From Stutzerimonas stutzeri (GTDB lineage Bacteria; Pseudomonadota; Gammaproteobacteria; Pseudomonadales; Pseudomonadaceae), in NCBI RefSeq assembly GCF_009789555.1, contig NZ_CP046903.1:186001-250000 (forward strand): a DNA stretch of 64,000 bases, read 5' to 3'. Numbering within the stretch: the first letter of the stretch is position 1; every line of letters begins with the position of its first letter. Position numbers and translations under genes: made by a program. Positions 1-9,257 of the stretch are shown here, one piece after another. The notes under the pieces were generated by a model. That model had not been told where the DNA came from and did no database searches. It worked only from the letters and a program-made list of their open reading frames with translations.

Positions 1-1
1 G

Positions 2-349
2 ATTCCGGCGCATCTGCAATTGGAGCTGATCGACAACGGTTTTGAGAACAGCCTTATGGCTGCCGGAGTGCCCGAACCAGAGACAGCAGTGCGCGACGTG
101 GAAGCATTACCGCTTAAGTCGTCAGCTAATACGGATTTGCAGTTGGAGGCGCTCCACAAGGAAATCCGCTTGGACTTCCTCACTTCAATGGGCGAAGCGG
201 AGCGATTCAAGTTGCTGCTGGACGAGATGCCGCACTTGCGGGACAAAGTTACAGGCGATTACCTAGAGGCCAGGGATCGCAGTTCTCGACTTCTGGGCCA
301 TCTACGCGCCATCGAAAAGACCCTCAAAACACTCGCTGCGCCACGATGA
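2..349 (+). CDS. C-terminal part of an unidentified protein (cut by window edge)
   Basis: The frame is open from base 2, so the gene begins before the window; only about 115 C-terminal residues are visible. The segment is rich in Leu, Glu and Arg with a likely helical tail and shows no motif I recognise. Its TGA overlaps the ATG of the following helicase gene by 4 bases (ATGA), which points to translational coupling and a shared job with that helicase. The TTG at base 20 could be read as a start but has no ribosome-binding site. Function unknown. Confidence 0.6.
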   Translation: MPAHLQLELIDNGFENSLMAAGVPEPETAVRDVEALPLKSSANTDLQLEALHKEIRLDFLTSMGEAERFKLLLDEMPHLRDKVTGDYLEARDRSSRLLGHLRAIEKTLKTLAAPR

Positions 350-1746
350 GCAGAACGCTACGCAGCTGGCAGAAGAGCTGCATCACTGAGGCGCTGGAGC
401 ACTTCACCGTCACGCCGCACTTCTTCTGCCAGGCAACGCCGGGAGCCGGAAAGACGCGCATGGCTGCAGAACTTGCCAGCCGACTGCTTGAGCAGGACAG
501 AATCGATTTGGTGCTGTGCTTTGCGCCGTCCTGCCAGGTCGTGGAGGGTTTTCGTTCGACCTTTGCGGCTGTGCTAGGCAGGCGTCTCGACGGCCAGATA
601 GGTGCCGTGGGCGCGGCTTATACATACCAGGCCATGGAGTACCGTGATGAGGGGTTCTGGCAGCTGCTTGATGACTATCGGGTGCTCGTGGTTTTCGACG
701 AGATCCACCATTGCGCCGGCCACGATCCGCTGCTTAGCAATGCCTGGGGGCAGCAGATACTGCATCGGATACAGGATCGCGCTGCCTTCACGCTGGCCCT
801 GTCTGGTACGCCCTGGCGCTCGGACGACAAGGCCATCGCTCTGGCGCGGTATTCATCGCCCGAAGGGCATCTGATCTGCGATTACCGTTACGGCTTGAAA
901 GACGCTATTGCCGACGGCGTGTGCCGATCCCCTCGCATTGTGTTGCTCGACAATCAAAAGGTGAAACTCACGGAAGAGCAGGGTGCGGACAGCTCCGTGA
1001 GGCTGTTTCCCAGCATCGCTAAACTGTTGGGGGAGTCGCCTGTCACCTATGAGGAACTGCTACGCCATGACGAGGTGATCAACCCAATCCTCGATCTTGG
1101 CCGCAGCAAGCTGAACGAGCTACGTCAGATCAAACCTGATGCCGCTGGTTTGGTGGTAGCCACCGATATCGAACATGCAAAGCAAATAGCCTTGGCACTG
1201 GAAGGAATGGGTGAAGAGTGTCGCATCGTGACCAACAAAACTCCGGATGCGCAGCAGATGATCAATGCATTCCGGAGTAGCGCTTGCCGCTGGATTGTGG
1301 CCGTGGGAATGATCAGCGAAGGCACCGACATCCCGCGCCTGCAAGTGTGCTGCTACCTCAGCCGTATCCGCACCGAACTGCATTACCGGCAAGTGCTTGG
1401 ACGAGTACTGCGACGCACAGGTGAATCGGATGACCAGGCATGGCTATTCATGCTGGCAGAACCGACGCTTCAGGGCTTTGCGGAGCGAATTGCAGATGAT
1501 TTGCCGGATGACCTAGCGGTTTTGAGAGATGTGCAGATACCTGGATTCAATTCAGGCTCAAGGCCTGATCCGATGGGTGCTTCGGGACATGTCGAGGGTA
1601 TCGACGGTGCTGGGTTAGGTGGCGCAGAACCCGGTATTGGGTTGCAGGCTACGAACATCATTTCGCTGGGTGGTTTTGCAGCTGAGCCAAATTATCAGAT
1701 CAGCTTTTCCCAGCATTACAGGCAGCAACTGTTGGCCTGCTTTTGA
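346..1746 (+). CDS. DEAD/DEAH-like superfamily 2 helicase
   Basis: A 466-residue SF2 helicase. Walker A (ATPGAGKTRMA) lies near residue 30, a DEIHHC motif II near 124, SGTPWR (motif III) near 155, and a helicase C-terminal region ends in QVLGRVLRR (motif VI) near 350. The lysine, Asp-Glu and arginine-finger positions look intact. No nuclease, methylase or specificity domain is visible, so although the core resembles type III restriction and DEAD-family helicases, a restriction role cannot be claimed. It is coupled to the upstream truncated gene by a 4-base overlap. Such stand-alone helicases are common in ICE accessory regions. Substrate is unknown. Confidence 0.8.
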   Translation: MSRTLRSWQKSCITEALEHFTVTPHFFCQATPGAGKTRMAAELASRLLEQDRIDLVLCFAPSCQVVEGFRSTFAAVLGRRLDGQIGAVGAAYTYQAMEYRDEGFWQLLDDYRVLVVFDEIHHCAGHDPLLSNAWGQQILHRIQDRAAFTLALSGTPWRSDDKAIALARYSSPEGHLICDYRYGLKDAIADGVCRSPRIVLLDNQKVKLTEEQGADSSVRLFPSIAKLLGESPVTYEELLRHDEVINPILDLGRSKLNELRQIKPDAAGLVVATDIEHAKQIALALEGMGEECRIVTNKTPDAQQMINAFRSSACRWIVAVGMISEGTDIPRLQVCCYLSRIRTELHYRQVLGRVLRRTGESDDQAWLFMLAEPTLQGFAERIADDLPDDLAVLRDVQIPGFNSGSRPDPMGASGHVEGIDGAGLGGAEPGIGLQATNIISLGGFAAEPNYQISFSQHYRQQLLACF

Positions 1747-1837
1747 GGCTGTGCTGCCTTGTGCAACTGAGGTCGTTCTGCTTCGGAATTGCCTGGGCCG
1801 ATAGCTTTATGGGCTGGTAAATTAATTGGAGGCGAGC

Positions 1838-2098
1838 ATGGAAATAAAGTCGCCGGCAATGGCAGCCGTGACTCAGGATGTGATCTGTGACATTTGTTGC
1901 GCAGGAACGCGCATCCCCGGCTATGGCTTGCAATATGGTCAGCTCGAAGCGCAATGGGGTTATGGCACCCAACATGACGGCGAGCACTACCGTGTTCATC
2001 TCTGCGAGAATTGTTTTTTCAGGGTACTGAGTGGGTTACGACGGGATCGTATGGTCAACGGCATGTTCGATGACGATAAGCCTTTCTCAGCGGACTGA
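1838..2098 (+). CDS. Small zinc-ribbon-like protein
   Basis: An 86-residue protein. The ATG at 1838 was chosen because a GGAG sits at 1828-1831. Two cysteine pairs, CDICC near residue 17 and CENC near residue 56, with histidines between them, suggest a zinc-ribbon fold. The C-terminus is acidic. It could be a DNA- or protein-binding accessory factor. No named family recognised. A 91-base gap separates it from the helicase gene, with no clear terminator in it. Confidence 0.6.
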   Translation: MEIKSPAMAAVTQDVICDICCAGTRIPGYGLQYGQLEAQWGYGTQHDGEHYRVHLCENCFFRVLSGLRRDRMVNGMFDDDKPFSAD

Positions 2099-2137
2099 TT
2101 TGGGCTGATAAGCGCCGAGAACTTTGGGGAAGGATTG

Positions 2138-2569
2138 ATGACTGAGCCCGTTTCAGTTTCTGGTGAGGCTATTACTGATCAATCTATCTCTGAGACAGCC
2201 AAGGCCGGAAAGGTCGCTTTGACCTTCTTCTTCGGGTTGACGGAAAAATGGGGCTGTTCAGTTGCAGAGCAAAAACTATTACTAGGCTTGGTCTCCAACG
2301 CTACTTACTACAGGTACAAAAAGCTTACGGAAGCGCGATTGAGTGACGATTTAATCGAACGGATTTCTTACCTAATGGGTATCCACAGGTCTCTGCGAAC
2401 CATTTTCAGCAATCAGCCAGAGAGGGCCTACCAGTGGGTGAGAAAACCAAATAAGGCTGAGCCATTCAATGGGCAAAGCGCTCTGCAGTTCATCCTGACT
2501 GGCAGGATTAATGAACTCTCAGAGCTGCGCAATTATCTAGACGAACAGAGCGGGCTCCGTTTGGGCTAA
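2138..2569 (+). CDS. Xre/MbcA/ParS-type antitoxin, apparently orphan
   Basis: A 143-residue protein with an N-terminal HTH-like region (around YYRYKKLTEARLSDDLIERI) and a C-terminal DUF2384-like toxin-binding domain (EPFNGQSALQFILTGRINEL). This is the usual architecture of antitoxins paired with RES-domain NADase toxins. The partner normally lies directly downstream, but here the next 200 bases hold only a helicase fragment and no RES gene. It may be an orphan regulator or a leftover of a disrupted toxin-antitoxin pair. ATG 2138 is preferred over TTG 2135; a GGGGAAGG lies just upstream. Confidence 0.75.
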   Translation: MTEPVSVSGEAITDQSISETAKAGKVALTFFFGLTEKWGCSVAEQKLLLGLVSNATYYRYKKLTEARLSDDLIERISYLMGIHRSLRTIFSNQPERAYQWVRKPNKAEPFNGQSALQFILTGRINELSELRNYLDEQSGLRLG

Positions 2570-2787
2570 AGCAGATTCGAATCAAGATACATCGCTCGGT
2601 CGGCAGCACGTTATTGCTCAAAGGTCTGGAGGCAGACGTCTCGGTCATTCTGCAACCTGAGTTGATGACAGCCCAAAACCTTTACGTCGCTCTAACGCGG
2701 GGCGCAAGGCAAAATAGTTGTGTGCTCTTCAACGCCCATACTCACGCCGGTGCGAAACGGTTGAATTGCCTCACGATCTGGGCGTAG
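2570..2787 (+). pseudogene. Fragment of a UvrD/PcrA-like helicase (C-terminal end only)
   Basis: In the frame ending at the TAG of 2785-2787 the translation contains LLLKGLEADVSVIL and, about 20 residues later, NLYVALTRGARQ. These are helicase motif V and motif VI of UvrD/Rep-type SF1 helicases in the right order and spacing. There is no start codon with a ribosome-binding site, and the upstream two-thirds of such a gene is absent, replaced by the antitoxin gene. This is a decayed remnant marking a recombination boundary just left of the defence island. Confidence 0.7.
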
Positions 2788-2810
2788 TTGCTAAAAGACT
2801 GGCAGTCGGT

Positions 2811-5543
2811 TCACCAACCCTTCCTCATCAGCGTCTCAAAATCTCGACGTGACAAGACCTGTGCGCAGTTACGCCAGTCGTTATCAGTTGGGCGCATGGT
2901 TGCGTTGTAGCGCAGATCGAAGCCGGTTTCCTGCTTCTGGGCATTGATGTACTGATCCATCAATTCTCCCAGATGCTCAATGTCGTCAATCCATTCGTCC
3001 TTGATGGTGTCCGGCAACGATCCGAACAGATCAAAGCGGTCCTTCATGCGTTCGGAAAGGCGGTCGTAGACTTTCTCGTCCACCGTCTGCTCGTTCACGA
3101 GGTTGAGCATGTCCACCTTGTCGCGTGTCTGACCGAAACGCTTGATGCGGCCGATGCGCTGTTCGAGTTTGGTCGGATTCCATGGCAAGTCTACGTTGAT
3201 CAGCGTACCCAACGTCTGCAGGTTGAGGCCTTCGCAGGCAGCATCGGTAGCGATCATCAGGCGAAGTTTGCGATCCGCCACCATGCGTTTGAGCGTTTCG
3301 CGCTCGATGGCCACGCTGTCACCTTGTCGATAGAGCCGGCTGCGACCAGCCCCTGCATAAAGGCCTACCGCCTCATCGGGGTAGCGTGCAGCGAGCGATT
3401 CAGCTACCCAGCGAGCGGTGTCGTAGTATTGGCTGAAGATAATGCAGCCAAGCTCACGCCAACCCTCGTTCTCCAAGTAGTGCAGAATCGCCTTAAGTTT
3501 TGGGTCGTCCTTGACCCGCTTCAGACGATCTAACAGCCGCTCCAGGGCCAGCTGCTCATCGGTGCTTTGTACTTGCACCGTAATTTCACCCTCGTCGCTT
3601 TCTTCGGTAATTGTCTCGCCGCCCAGCAGTTTGGTTGCGGTGTTAATTCCAGCGACGATACTGCTGCAGATGCGCTGCTCCATTAGGTTCTTCATGAAGC
3701 CACTTCCACGTCCGCTGCTGGCCAAAGCCTTGCCGAAGCCACGAGCCTGGCTGTAAGCCTCGCGGAAGTCTTCACTAGAGCGCAGAGCTAACCCCTCGAA
3801 TAGGGCATGGAAGCGATGAACATCCTTTACCAGACCGGCGTCAGGATGAACGTCCACACCAATGGCCTTGAGAAGCCCCTCATTTTCAAGCGTGGTACGC
3901 TTGCGCAGCACTACATGGCGCACAAAGGGATTCTCGCGCTGGAAGAAGCTCGCCCCAGCGACACGACGCTCCAGCGCATCCTCCAGTACCTCACGGGCAT
4001 CCTCACCCAATTCGGAGTATGTGCCACCAAGCCACTCGCTCTGCGGTAGCCCAAGATCCTGGCGAATCAAACTGTAAAGCCGCCGCGCTTGGCTATCCTG
4101 AGTTGAATTAACTGTTGGCAGAGGCGCACGAAGCAACCGCCAGGCATAACCTGCATCCGTGACGTCCTCTTCTCCAGAGAGGATCGGGATAATGCCCTTA
4201 GGCCTGTGCCATTCTGAAAAATCTCCGCCCAAGACGAAATTACCTTTGCCCTGGTGCAGAACCCGAACCAAGTCCCACAAGTCCTCCCGGCGAGTCTGGA
4301 TCGGCGTTGCCGTGCCAAGGAGCACGTGATCTGAACGGGCAGCAATGTCACGGATGAACGCCAGCAGCTCATTCGGTGTGCCCGCGTCCTTGCCCATTCC
4401 CTGTCGGGTGCGAGCCTTATGAGCTTCGTCGAGTATCACCAGCCCAAAGCCGCCACGGAGCCCAATCAGGTGCGCCTTCTCCGGCGAGTCGCGCAGCATC
4501 AGGCCAGTTGAGATGATGCCGATCCTTAGTGGGCAGTTTGCAACATGGCCAGCGCCCTCGGCAGAGATCGCTCGCCCTTGCTCATCAAGCCAGGCTTTCT
4601 GCTGCGTCTGCCATCGCGCACAGGGGATACCCAACTTGTCCATCATCTCGGTTTGCCATTGCTCGCAGAGAGTTGCCGGGGCAAAGATGATGACGGGCTT
4701 ACTGCGCCCTTTCTGCTCGGCCAGCAGGCTTAACGCCAGTGCTGCCGTGCCCATGGAAAGTGTTTTTCCTAAGCCGACCTCATCTGCTAGCAGCAAGCGG
4801 ACAACACCATATTCTTGGTAATGCTTCAAACACTCGGTGACGAATCCCTGTTGCCAGGGCTGCAGAGAGAAGCCTTCGCGATAAAGTGGCGATTCGATCA
4901 AGGCGGCAGGGGCAATTTGCTCAGGCTCCTCGACCTCCTCGATGGATACCTCATGACGATGGCTGCGCCGAGTAATCTCCCGGCACACCGCTTCCGGCAG
5001 GGGCTTGGCTGCGTTCCACAGGTAATCAAACTCAGCCTCGATCCAGGCGACCCCCTCCGGGGAGTCATCGGACCAGAGGATTTCGTAGTGGCTCTGCCAA
5101 CCACTGCTTGTTTCGTTCATTGAGCCAATGAAGCCTAGCTTGCGGCCATCGGCCAGATCGATCACCCCAGCCTTGCCATGCACAAAGCCACAGGCGCTAT
5201 CCGGCGCAACCCGGATAACCTGGCCACGTTTCTCCAGAAATGAGGCCAGTCGTTGGTAGCGTTCGCGATTCAGCAGCGATTCAATCTCGACCGAGCGCTC
5301 GTTCAGCTTGCCCAGCAGCTTGGCCTCACACACCTGGGCCACCCGCAAGTCATCTGCCTGAATGTCTGCATTGCAAACAATCTGCACCTCGGGAATCTGA
5401 TCGATCAGCTCTCCGGCAACCTCAAACAGTGAACTGGTGAAATAGCCGGCAATTCGCCGATAGCGCCGAGCCCCTTTGAGGTGCTTGACAAGGAAGCTCT
5501 CATCCAGCGCATGGGTGCGTGATGACAAACGGGTGATCGACAT
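2811..5543 (-). CDS. PLD-nuclease-like/SNF2 helicase of a DUF499-DUF1156 defence cassette
   Basis: A 910-residue protein. The N-terminal about 190 residues resemble a phospholipase-D-like domain (one HGKAG motif near 123, with GSMNETSSGW further on). A SNF2/HepA-type helicase follows: Walker A LADEVGLGKT near 252, DEAHKAR near 373, GTATPIQTR near 410, and a helicase C-terminal domain with QRIGRIKRFGQ near 793. It is the last gene of the leftward operon, 11 bases after the methylase stop. In known cassettes of this type the helicase, methylase and DUF499 ATPase act together against incoming DNA. The mechanism is inferred from family association, not established here. Confidence 0.85.
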   Translation of the reverse strand: MSITRLSSRTHALDESFLVKHLKGARRYRRIAGYFTSSLFEVAGELIDQIPEVQIVCNADIQADDLRVAQVCEAKLLGKLNERSVEIESLLNRERYQRLASFLEKRGQVIRVAPDSACGFVHGKAGVIDLADGRKLGFIGSMNETSSGWQSHYEILWSDDSPEGVAWIEAEFDYLWNAAKPLPEAVCREITRRSHRHEVSIEEVEEPEQIAPAALIESPLYREGFSLQPWQQGFVTECLKHYQEYGVVRLLLADEVGLGKTLSMGTAALALSLLAEQKGRSKPVIIFAPATLCEQWQTEMMDKLGIPCARWQTQQKAWLDEQGRAISAEGAGHVANCPLRIGIISTGLMLRDSPEKAHLIGLRGGFGLVILDEAHKARTRQGMGKDAGTPNELLAFIRDIAARSDHVLLGTATPIQTRREDLWDLVRVLHQGKGNFVLGGDFSEWHRPKGIIPILSGEEDVTDAGYAWRLLRAPLPTVNSTQDSQARRLYSLIRQDLGLPQSEWLGGTYSELGEDAREVLEDALERRVAGASFFQRENPFVRHVVLRKRTTLENEGLLKAIGVDVHPDAGLVKDVHRFHALFEGLALRSSEDFREAYSQARGFGKALASSGRGSGFMKNLMEQRICSSIVAGINTATKLLGGETITEESDEGEITVQVQSTDEQLALERLLDRLKRVKDDPKLKAILHYLENEGWRELGCIIFSQYYDTARWVAESLAARYPDEAVGLYAGAGRSRLYRQGDSVAIERETLKRMVADRKLRLMIATDAACEGLNLQTLGTLINVDLPWNPTKLEQRIGRIKRFGQTRDKVDMLNLVNEQTVDEKVYDRLSERMKDRFDLFGSLPDTIKDEWIDDIEHLGELMDQYINAQKQETGFDLRYNATMRPTDNDWRNCAQVLSRRDFETLMRKGW

Positions 5544-5554
5544 GCCCTAGCCTC

Positions 5555-8500
5555 TCAGGAATCCAACCGCTGCGTTTGCATCCGAGAAACAAGCACCTCA
5601 GCAGCCGAACGCACAGCTTCATTGCGGGACTTGTTTTCCAAGAAGCGAACCAGATCGATCAGCTTTGGACGGACTTCGAGGTAGTCAGGCAGATCCTCCA
5701 TCAGTGTTTTAACCACTGATTGCGGTTCGACCTCAGCTAACAGCTGCTGAATAGCGATGATCAGATGGCCCAGCCATGTTGGGCCAATTTCCGTGCTGCC
5801 GGTTAACTCACGCGAACCGAACTCATCAACTTGCTTCAACCGCGAGCCATTGGCCGTCATGCTGGCCATGACTTTTGTGTAGTCATCCACGCGGAAGGCC
5901 TTGGCAAAGTTCTGGTAGTTGTCCAGTTTTGAAGCACCGACCGACTCCATATCCAGCATGCGCAAGTAGAAGCGCTGAATACCATCAATGGCTTGCCAGG
6001 TGTCCAGCGCTATCCCTTCAGGCACCAATAAGCTGTTGGCTGCCTCGGAGGCTTGCTGGACGATTTCATCCACCACGGTGATCTCGCCTTTGACGCGGGG
6101 CCGCAAGGCGAAGGTGGTGACATCGGTCTCACCGATCCTGGTGTAGGCGGTCAGGACTTTAAGTGCTGCGGCGTAGCCGGCCATCTGCAGGTCGGCATCA
6201 TTGAAAACAGGCTCACCCATTCGGGCTTCCACCTCATCGTTGAGGTGCATCATTTGCTTGATCTGGCTCGCTACTTCATTGCGAACAGCAGGAAGAATGC
6301 GCTGCTTGAAGCCGACTTTTTCGCCAGCACATCGCTTACGAAGCATAAGCGTCACGGTACCCTGTACGTATCCCCCCTTCTTGAGCTCAGTACTGGTTTC
6401 GGTGGCAATGTACCAGGCGGCCACAACCTGGAGCCCTGCCGCCCAGAAAATACCAACCATGTCTGACCACACTTCAGTGCTTTGATGAGTAAACATCACA
6501 CACTGCATACCGTTATCCGGCATATGTTTGGCCATGGCCGAATAGGCGTCGATCATTCCTCGTCGGAAATCGTCACCATCGCCTTTAATCGCCATTGCGC
6601 GGCGGGAATCCCACTTCCACTCATTGAAAGGAGCCGGAGGGGTCTTGCGCAGCCATGCAATAAAAAACTCCGCAATTTCGTGATAGTTCACAGCATCCGC
6701 ATAGGGTGGGTCGGTGATCCATAGCTCGGCATCCTGCTGAAGAGCAACAGCCTCCTTGTTCTTAACGATCAGACTACCCGCAATGCTAGTTGCCGCATCG
6801 GTAAGGAACAGGTAGTTCTTACCCGTTACAAACGAGCGGACGCCATAGAAATAGTTAGTGTTGTAGGCTTGATTGTAGAAAGTCTGCGTAATCGATTCAC
6901 GCGCTGCCCCGGTGCCATAACGGCAAAGCTTACTAGACCAATCCAACATCTTCGCTAAGGACAAGCACAGTGCTGGTTGCACATCGGAAGGCATCCGCTG
7001 AATTTGCTCATGCACCAAGGCTGCCACCAGAATCTGGCGAGGACTGAACATGTGATGCCAATGGGTCCAGCCGCGTGTCCGAATTGGCTCGTCAGTCTTG
7101 TCCCCCGGCTCGATGGGCATGTCTGGAACTAGGCCTTGCGCTTGCCATTTGTTCAAACTTTCAGCGACAAGCTTCTCCGCGAGCTGCTCACGTTGAAAGT
7201 CTGCGTCGGTTGGGGCGGCAAACCAAGTGTCCTGACGGCCAGCACCCAACGTTTCCTTGCTGATCCACTGAATCGCGTAGAGGCGCTCCTGAAAAATGTC
7301 GTCCGGGAGGGGCTTGAAGTCGGATTTCTGCCAGAGGCGAAGGCGGTTACCAGTCACACCGCCAGCTTGTCGGAAGTCGCCGCGCAAGGTTTTGATGGGC
7401 GTACGGTAGGTTTTGCCACCCAGTACATAAACCATGTTGCCATCTTGCACCGTGCCTTTTTCGGCGGCGCTCATCTCTGCCTTAGATGCGCCAGTGACTA
7501 TTTCGATATCAAAACGCTTGTTTGTGAAGTCGGGTACTAAACTGGCAATAGCATTACGTGTCTTTGAGACTGTCCAGGTTGAGGACAGGGGCACCATCCA
7601 ACCGGTTTCTGGGCAGCGTGTTTCTAAACACCAGAGGTATGCCTTAGCGCGATTCCCATTGGCATCATGTTCGATACCCAGCCCGGTGATGCGTTCATCG
7701 ACGGCCTTCGCCAGGGCAGATTGGGCACGTGATAATTCCTCTCGTCTGTTTTTGGGTGCACCAATGATTTCTGATGTTCCCCAGCTCAACATGCAAGCGA
7801 TCGGGTTGAGGTCGAAGGCAAAGGCGTTGCAACCGATTCGCGCAGCTTCGAATGGAATGGATCCCCCACCCGAGAATGTATCCCCCACGCGCGGGCGATG
7901 CCCGTAGCGGAGAATACCCAGCTGCTCCACCAGCTCAGGCAAGGATTTTACATTCACACCCAAATGGGCGTAGTGGCGATTGACCGCCGCCCAGACGGGG
8001 CCATAAAGCCATTCCTGATCCAACTCTTCCGGACGTTTGCCCAGACTAGCCTTTTCCTCGTAGCTGGCGCAGGTAGCCAGCAATTTGCGATAGATCACTA
8101 GCTTATCGTCGTCACTCAGACTGCGCTGCCAACGCAGAGAAATACCCTCTGCATCCGCCTCAAGCGGGAAACGCATCCAACGAATATCTCCACCTGTGAC
8201 ATCACCCCGCTTGATCGTGGCCTTGAAGTAATCCCACGGGTCTTCGAGCTGGATACGCGCTGCAATCTCGGCAGGTGATACGGCATTGCTGATCAGCGCA
8301 CGCCGCGCTAAGCCTTCGTCGTCAAAAGCCATCAGTTTTTCAAAGATCGCAAGATCTGCCTGAGCGTCTCCGGTGGGTGGCAGCAAGCTGGCCAGCACGA
8401 TGGCACGCACCAAGATTAGAGGCTTGCGGCCTTTCCAGTAAGAACCCAACCCGGTAAGCGTTTGACTCTGCACCGAGGTTCGCTCTTGCTGTGACTCAAA

Positions 8501-8593
8501 AGACACCTTTTGTGCTGGGAATACGCTTTCAATCAGAGCGGGCGCGTCCTTCAGAGAAAAAGGCACCAGCCGTACGGGTGTCATTGCGGTCAC
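5555..8593 (-). CDS. DUF1156 DNA methyltransferase (amino-methyltransferase type)
   Basis: A 1,012-residue protein with an N-terminal DUF1156-like region, an AdoMet-binding motif I (GDTFSGGGSIPFEAAR near residue 245) and a catalytic DPPY motif (WITDPPYADAV near 640). DPPY is the hallmark of N6-adenine/N4-cytosine methylation. The roughly 390-residue gap between the motifs could house the target-recognition region. GTG 8593 has an AAGGAAG about 8 bases upstream; ATG 8584 is the alternative. It lies between the DUF3780 and helicase genes of the same operon and probably marks self DNA for this cassette. Confidence 0.85.
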   Translation of the reverse strand: MTAMTPVRLVPFSLKDAPALIESVFPAQKVSFESQQERTSVQSQTLTGLGSYWKGRKPLILVRAIVLASLLPPTGDAQADLAIFEKLMAFDDEGLARRALISNAVSPAEIAARIQLEDPWDYFKATIKRGDVTGGDIRWMRFPLEADAEGISLRWQRSLSDDDKLVIYRKLLATCASYEEKASLGKRPEELDQEWLYGPVWAAVNRHYAHLGVNVKSLPELVEQLGILRYGHRPRVGDTFSGGGSIPFEAARIGCNAFAFDLNPIACMLSWGTSEIIGAPKNRREELSRAQSALAKAVDERITGLGIEHDANGNRAKAYLWCLETRCPETGWMVPLSSTWTVSKTRNAIASLVPDFTNKRFDIEIVTGASKAEMSAAEKGTVQDGNMVYVLGGKTYRTPIKTLRGDFRQAGGVTGNRLRLWQKSDFKPLPDDIFQERLYAIQWISKETLGAGRQDTWFAAPTDADFQREQLAEKLVAESLNKWQAQGLVPDMPIEPGDKTDEPIRTRGWTHWHHMFSPRQILVAALVHEQIQRMPSDVQPALCLSLAKMLDWSSKLCRYGTGAARESITQTFYNQAYNTNYFYGVRSFVTGKNYLFLTDAATSIAGSLIVKNKEAVALQQDAELWITDPPYADAVNYHEIAEFFIAWLRKTPPAPFNEWKWDSRRAMAIKGDGDDFRRGMIDAYSAMAKHMPDNGMQCVMFTHQSTEVWSDMVGIFWAAGLQVVAAWYIATETSTELKKGGYVQGTVTLMLRKRCAGEKVGFKQRILPAVRNEVASQIKQMMHLNDEVEARMGEPVFNDADLQMAGYAAALKVLTAYTRIGETDVTTFALRPRVKGEITVVDEIVQQASEAANSLLVPEGIALDTWQAIDGIQRFYLRMLDMESVGASKLDNYQNFAKAFRVDDYTKVMASMTANGSRLKQVDEFGSRELTGSTEIGPTWLGHLIIAIQQLLAEVEPQSVVKTLMEDLPDYLEVRPKLIDLVRFLENKSRNEAVRSAAEVLVSRMQTQRLDS

Positions 8594-8604
8594 TTCGGTC
8601 TTCC

Positions 8605-9255
8605 TTAATCGAACAGGCCCAACGTTGGACGCTCAGTATCTGGTTCGCGGGATTTCACAGCTTGTGGCTTGAATAGTTCTGTCTGCGCTACGTCGCCCAA
8701 TGCATGTCGGAGAGCCAGTCGCCAACCCTTGTTACTGTCATGCACACCGCCTGTGGTCATGGCGGTCATGCCGAACAGCCACCAGCGCTCTTCAGGGCGC
8801 AAGGCCAGCCAGTTGCGTACTGCAACGGGAATCTTCTCAGGAGCCATGTCTTCAACCGCCCAGGCCAGTACGCAAAGCTCTTTGCCAAGCAGGCGATCCA
8901 CGGGGTTATCGCCCACCTTCCACGCGCTGACACGCAGGTTGTGCTCCTTCAGGCGCACATTGAAAGCGCGCTGAACTTCACTGCGAATCGCAGTCCAGCG
9001 CGAGCGCTCAATCACAACGCGCTCGATGATGCTGGTTTGCTGATCCTGAGCCTGCAGCCCAAGGCTTTCGATGATGCGAACTGCGCCAGTCGAGCTCTTG
9101 GGCACCTCCACCATAAAGTGATGAGGGTCTGTAGTGGCGGGCACACCAAAACCGATGGTCGGGCGCTCAGGTGCCTTGGTTTTTTTGGCTCCACTTATAG
9201 TTTTACTCGGGGAACGAGCCATGCCTGAATCCTCTTTACGTACTGCGTTGGCCAT
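8605..9255 (-). CDS. DUF3780-family protein of the defence cassette
   Basis: A 216-residue protein that I recognise as DUF3780 from its length, its position between DUF499 and DUF1156 genes, and its Trp-rich core (AVEDMAPEKIPVAVRNWLAL). No catalytic motif is evident. An AGGAGG lies 7 bases before ATG 9255; ATG 9261, overlapping the DUF499 stop as ATGA, is only 1 base from that ribosome-binding site and so less likely. Its role is unknown; its conservation beside the methylase and ATPase suggests a structural or regulatory subunit. Confidence 0.75.
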   Translation of the reverse strand: MANAVRKEDSGMARSPSKTISGAKKTKAPERPTIGFGVPATTDPHHFMVEVPKSSTGAVRIIESLGLQAQDQQTSIIERVVIERSRWTAIRSEVQRAFNVRLKEHNLRVSAWKVGDNPVDRLLGKELCVLAWAVEDMAPEKIPVAVRNWLALRPEERWWLFGMTAMTTGGVHDSNKGWRLALRHALGDVAQTELFKPQAVKSREPDTERPTLGLFD

Positions 9256-9257
9256 GG

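Noticed and set aside
2811..5543. DISARM or BREX assignment for the PLD/SNF2 helicase
   Set aside because: The DrmA/DrmB-type genes of DISARM and the PglZ/BrxC genes of BREX are absent; the DUF499, DUF3780 and DUF1156 neighbours point to the Hma-like set.
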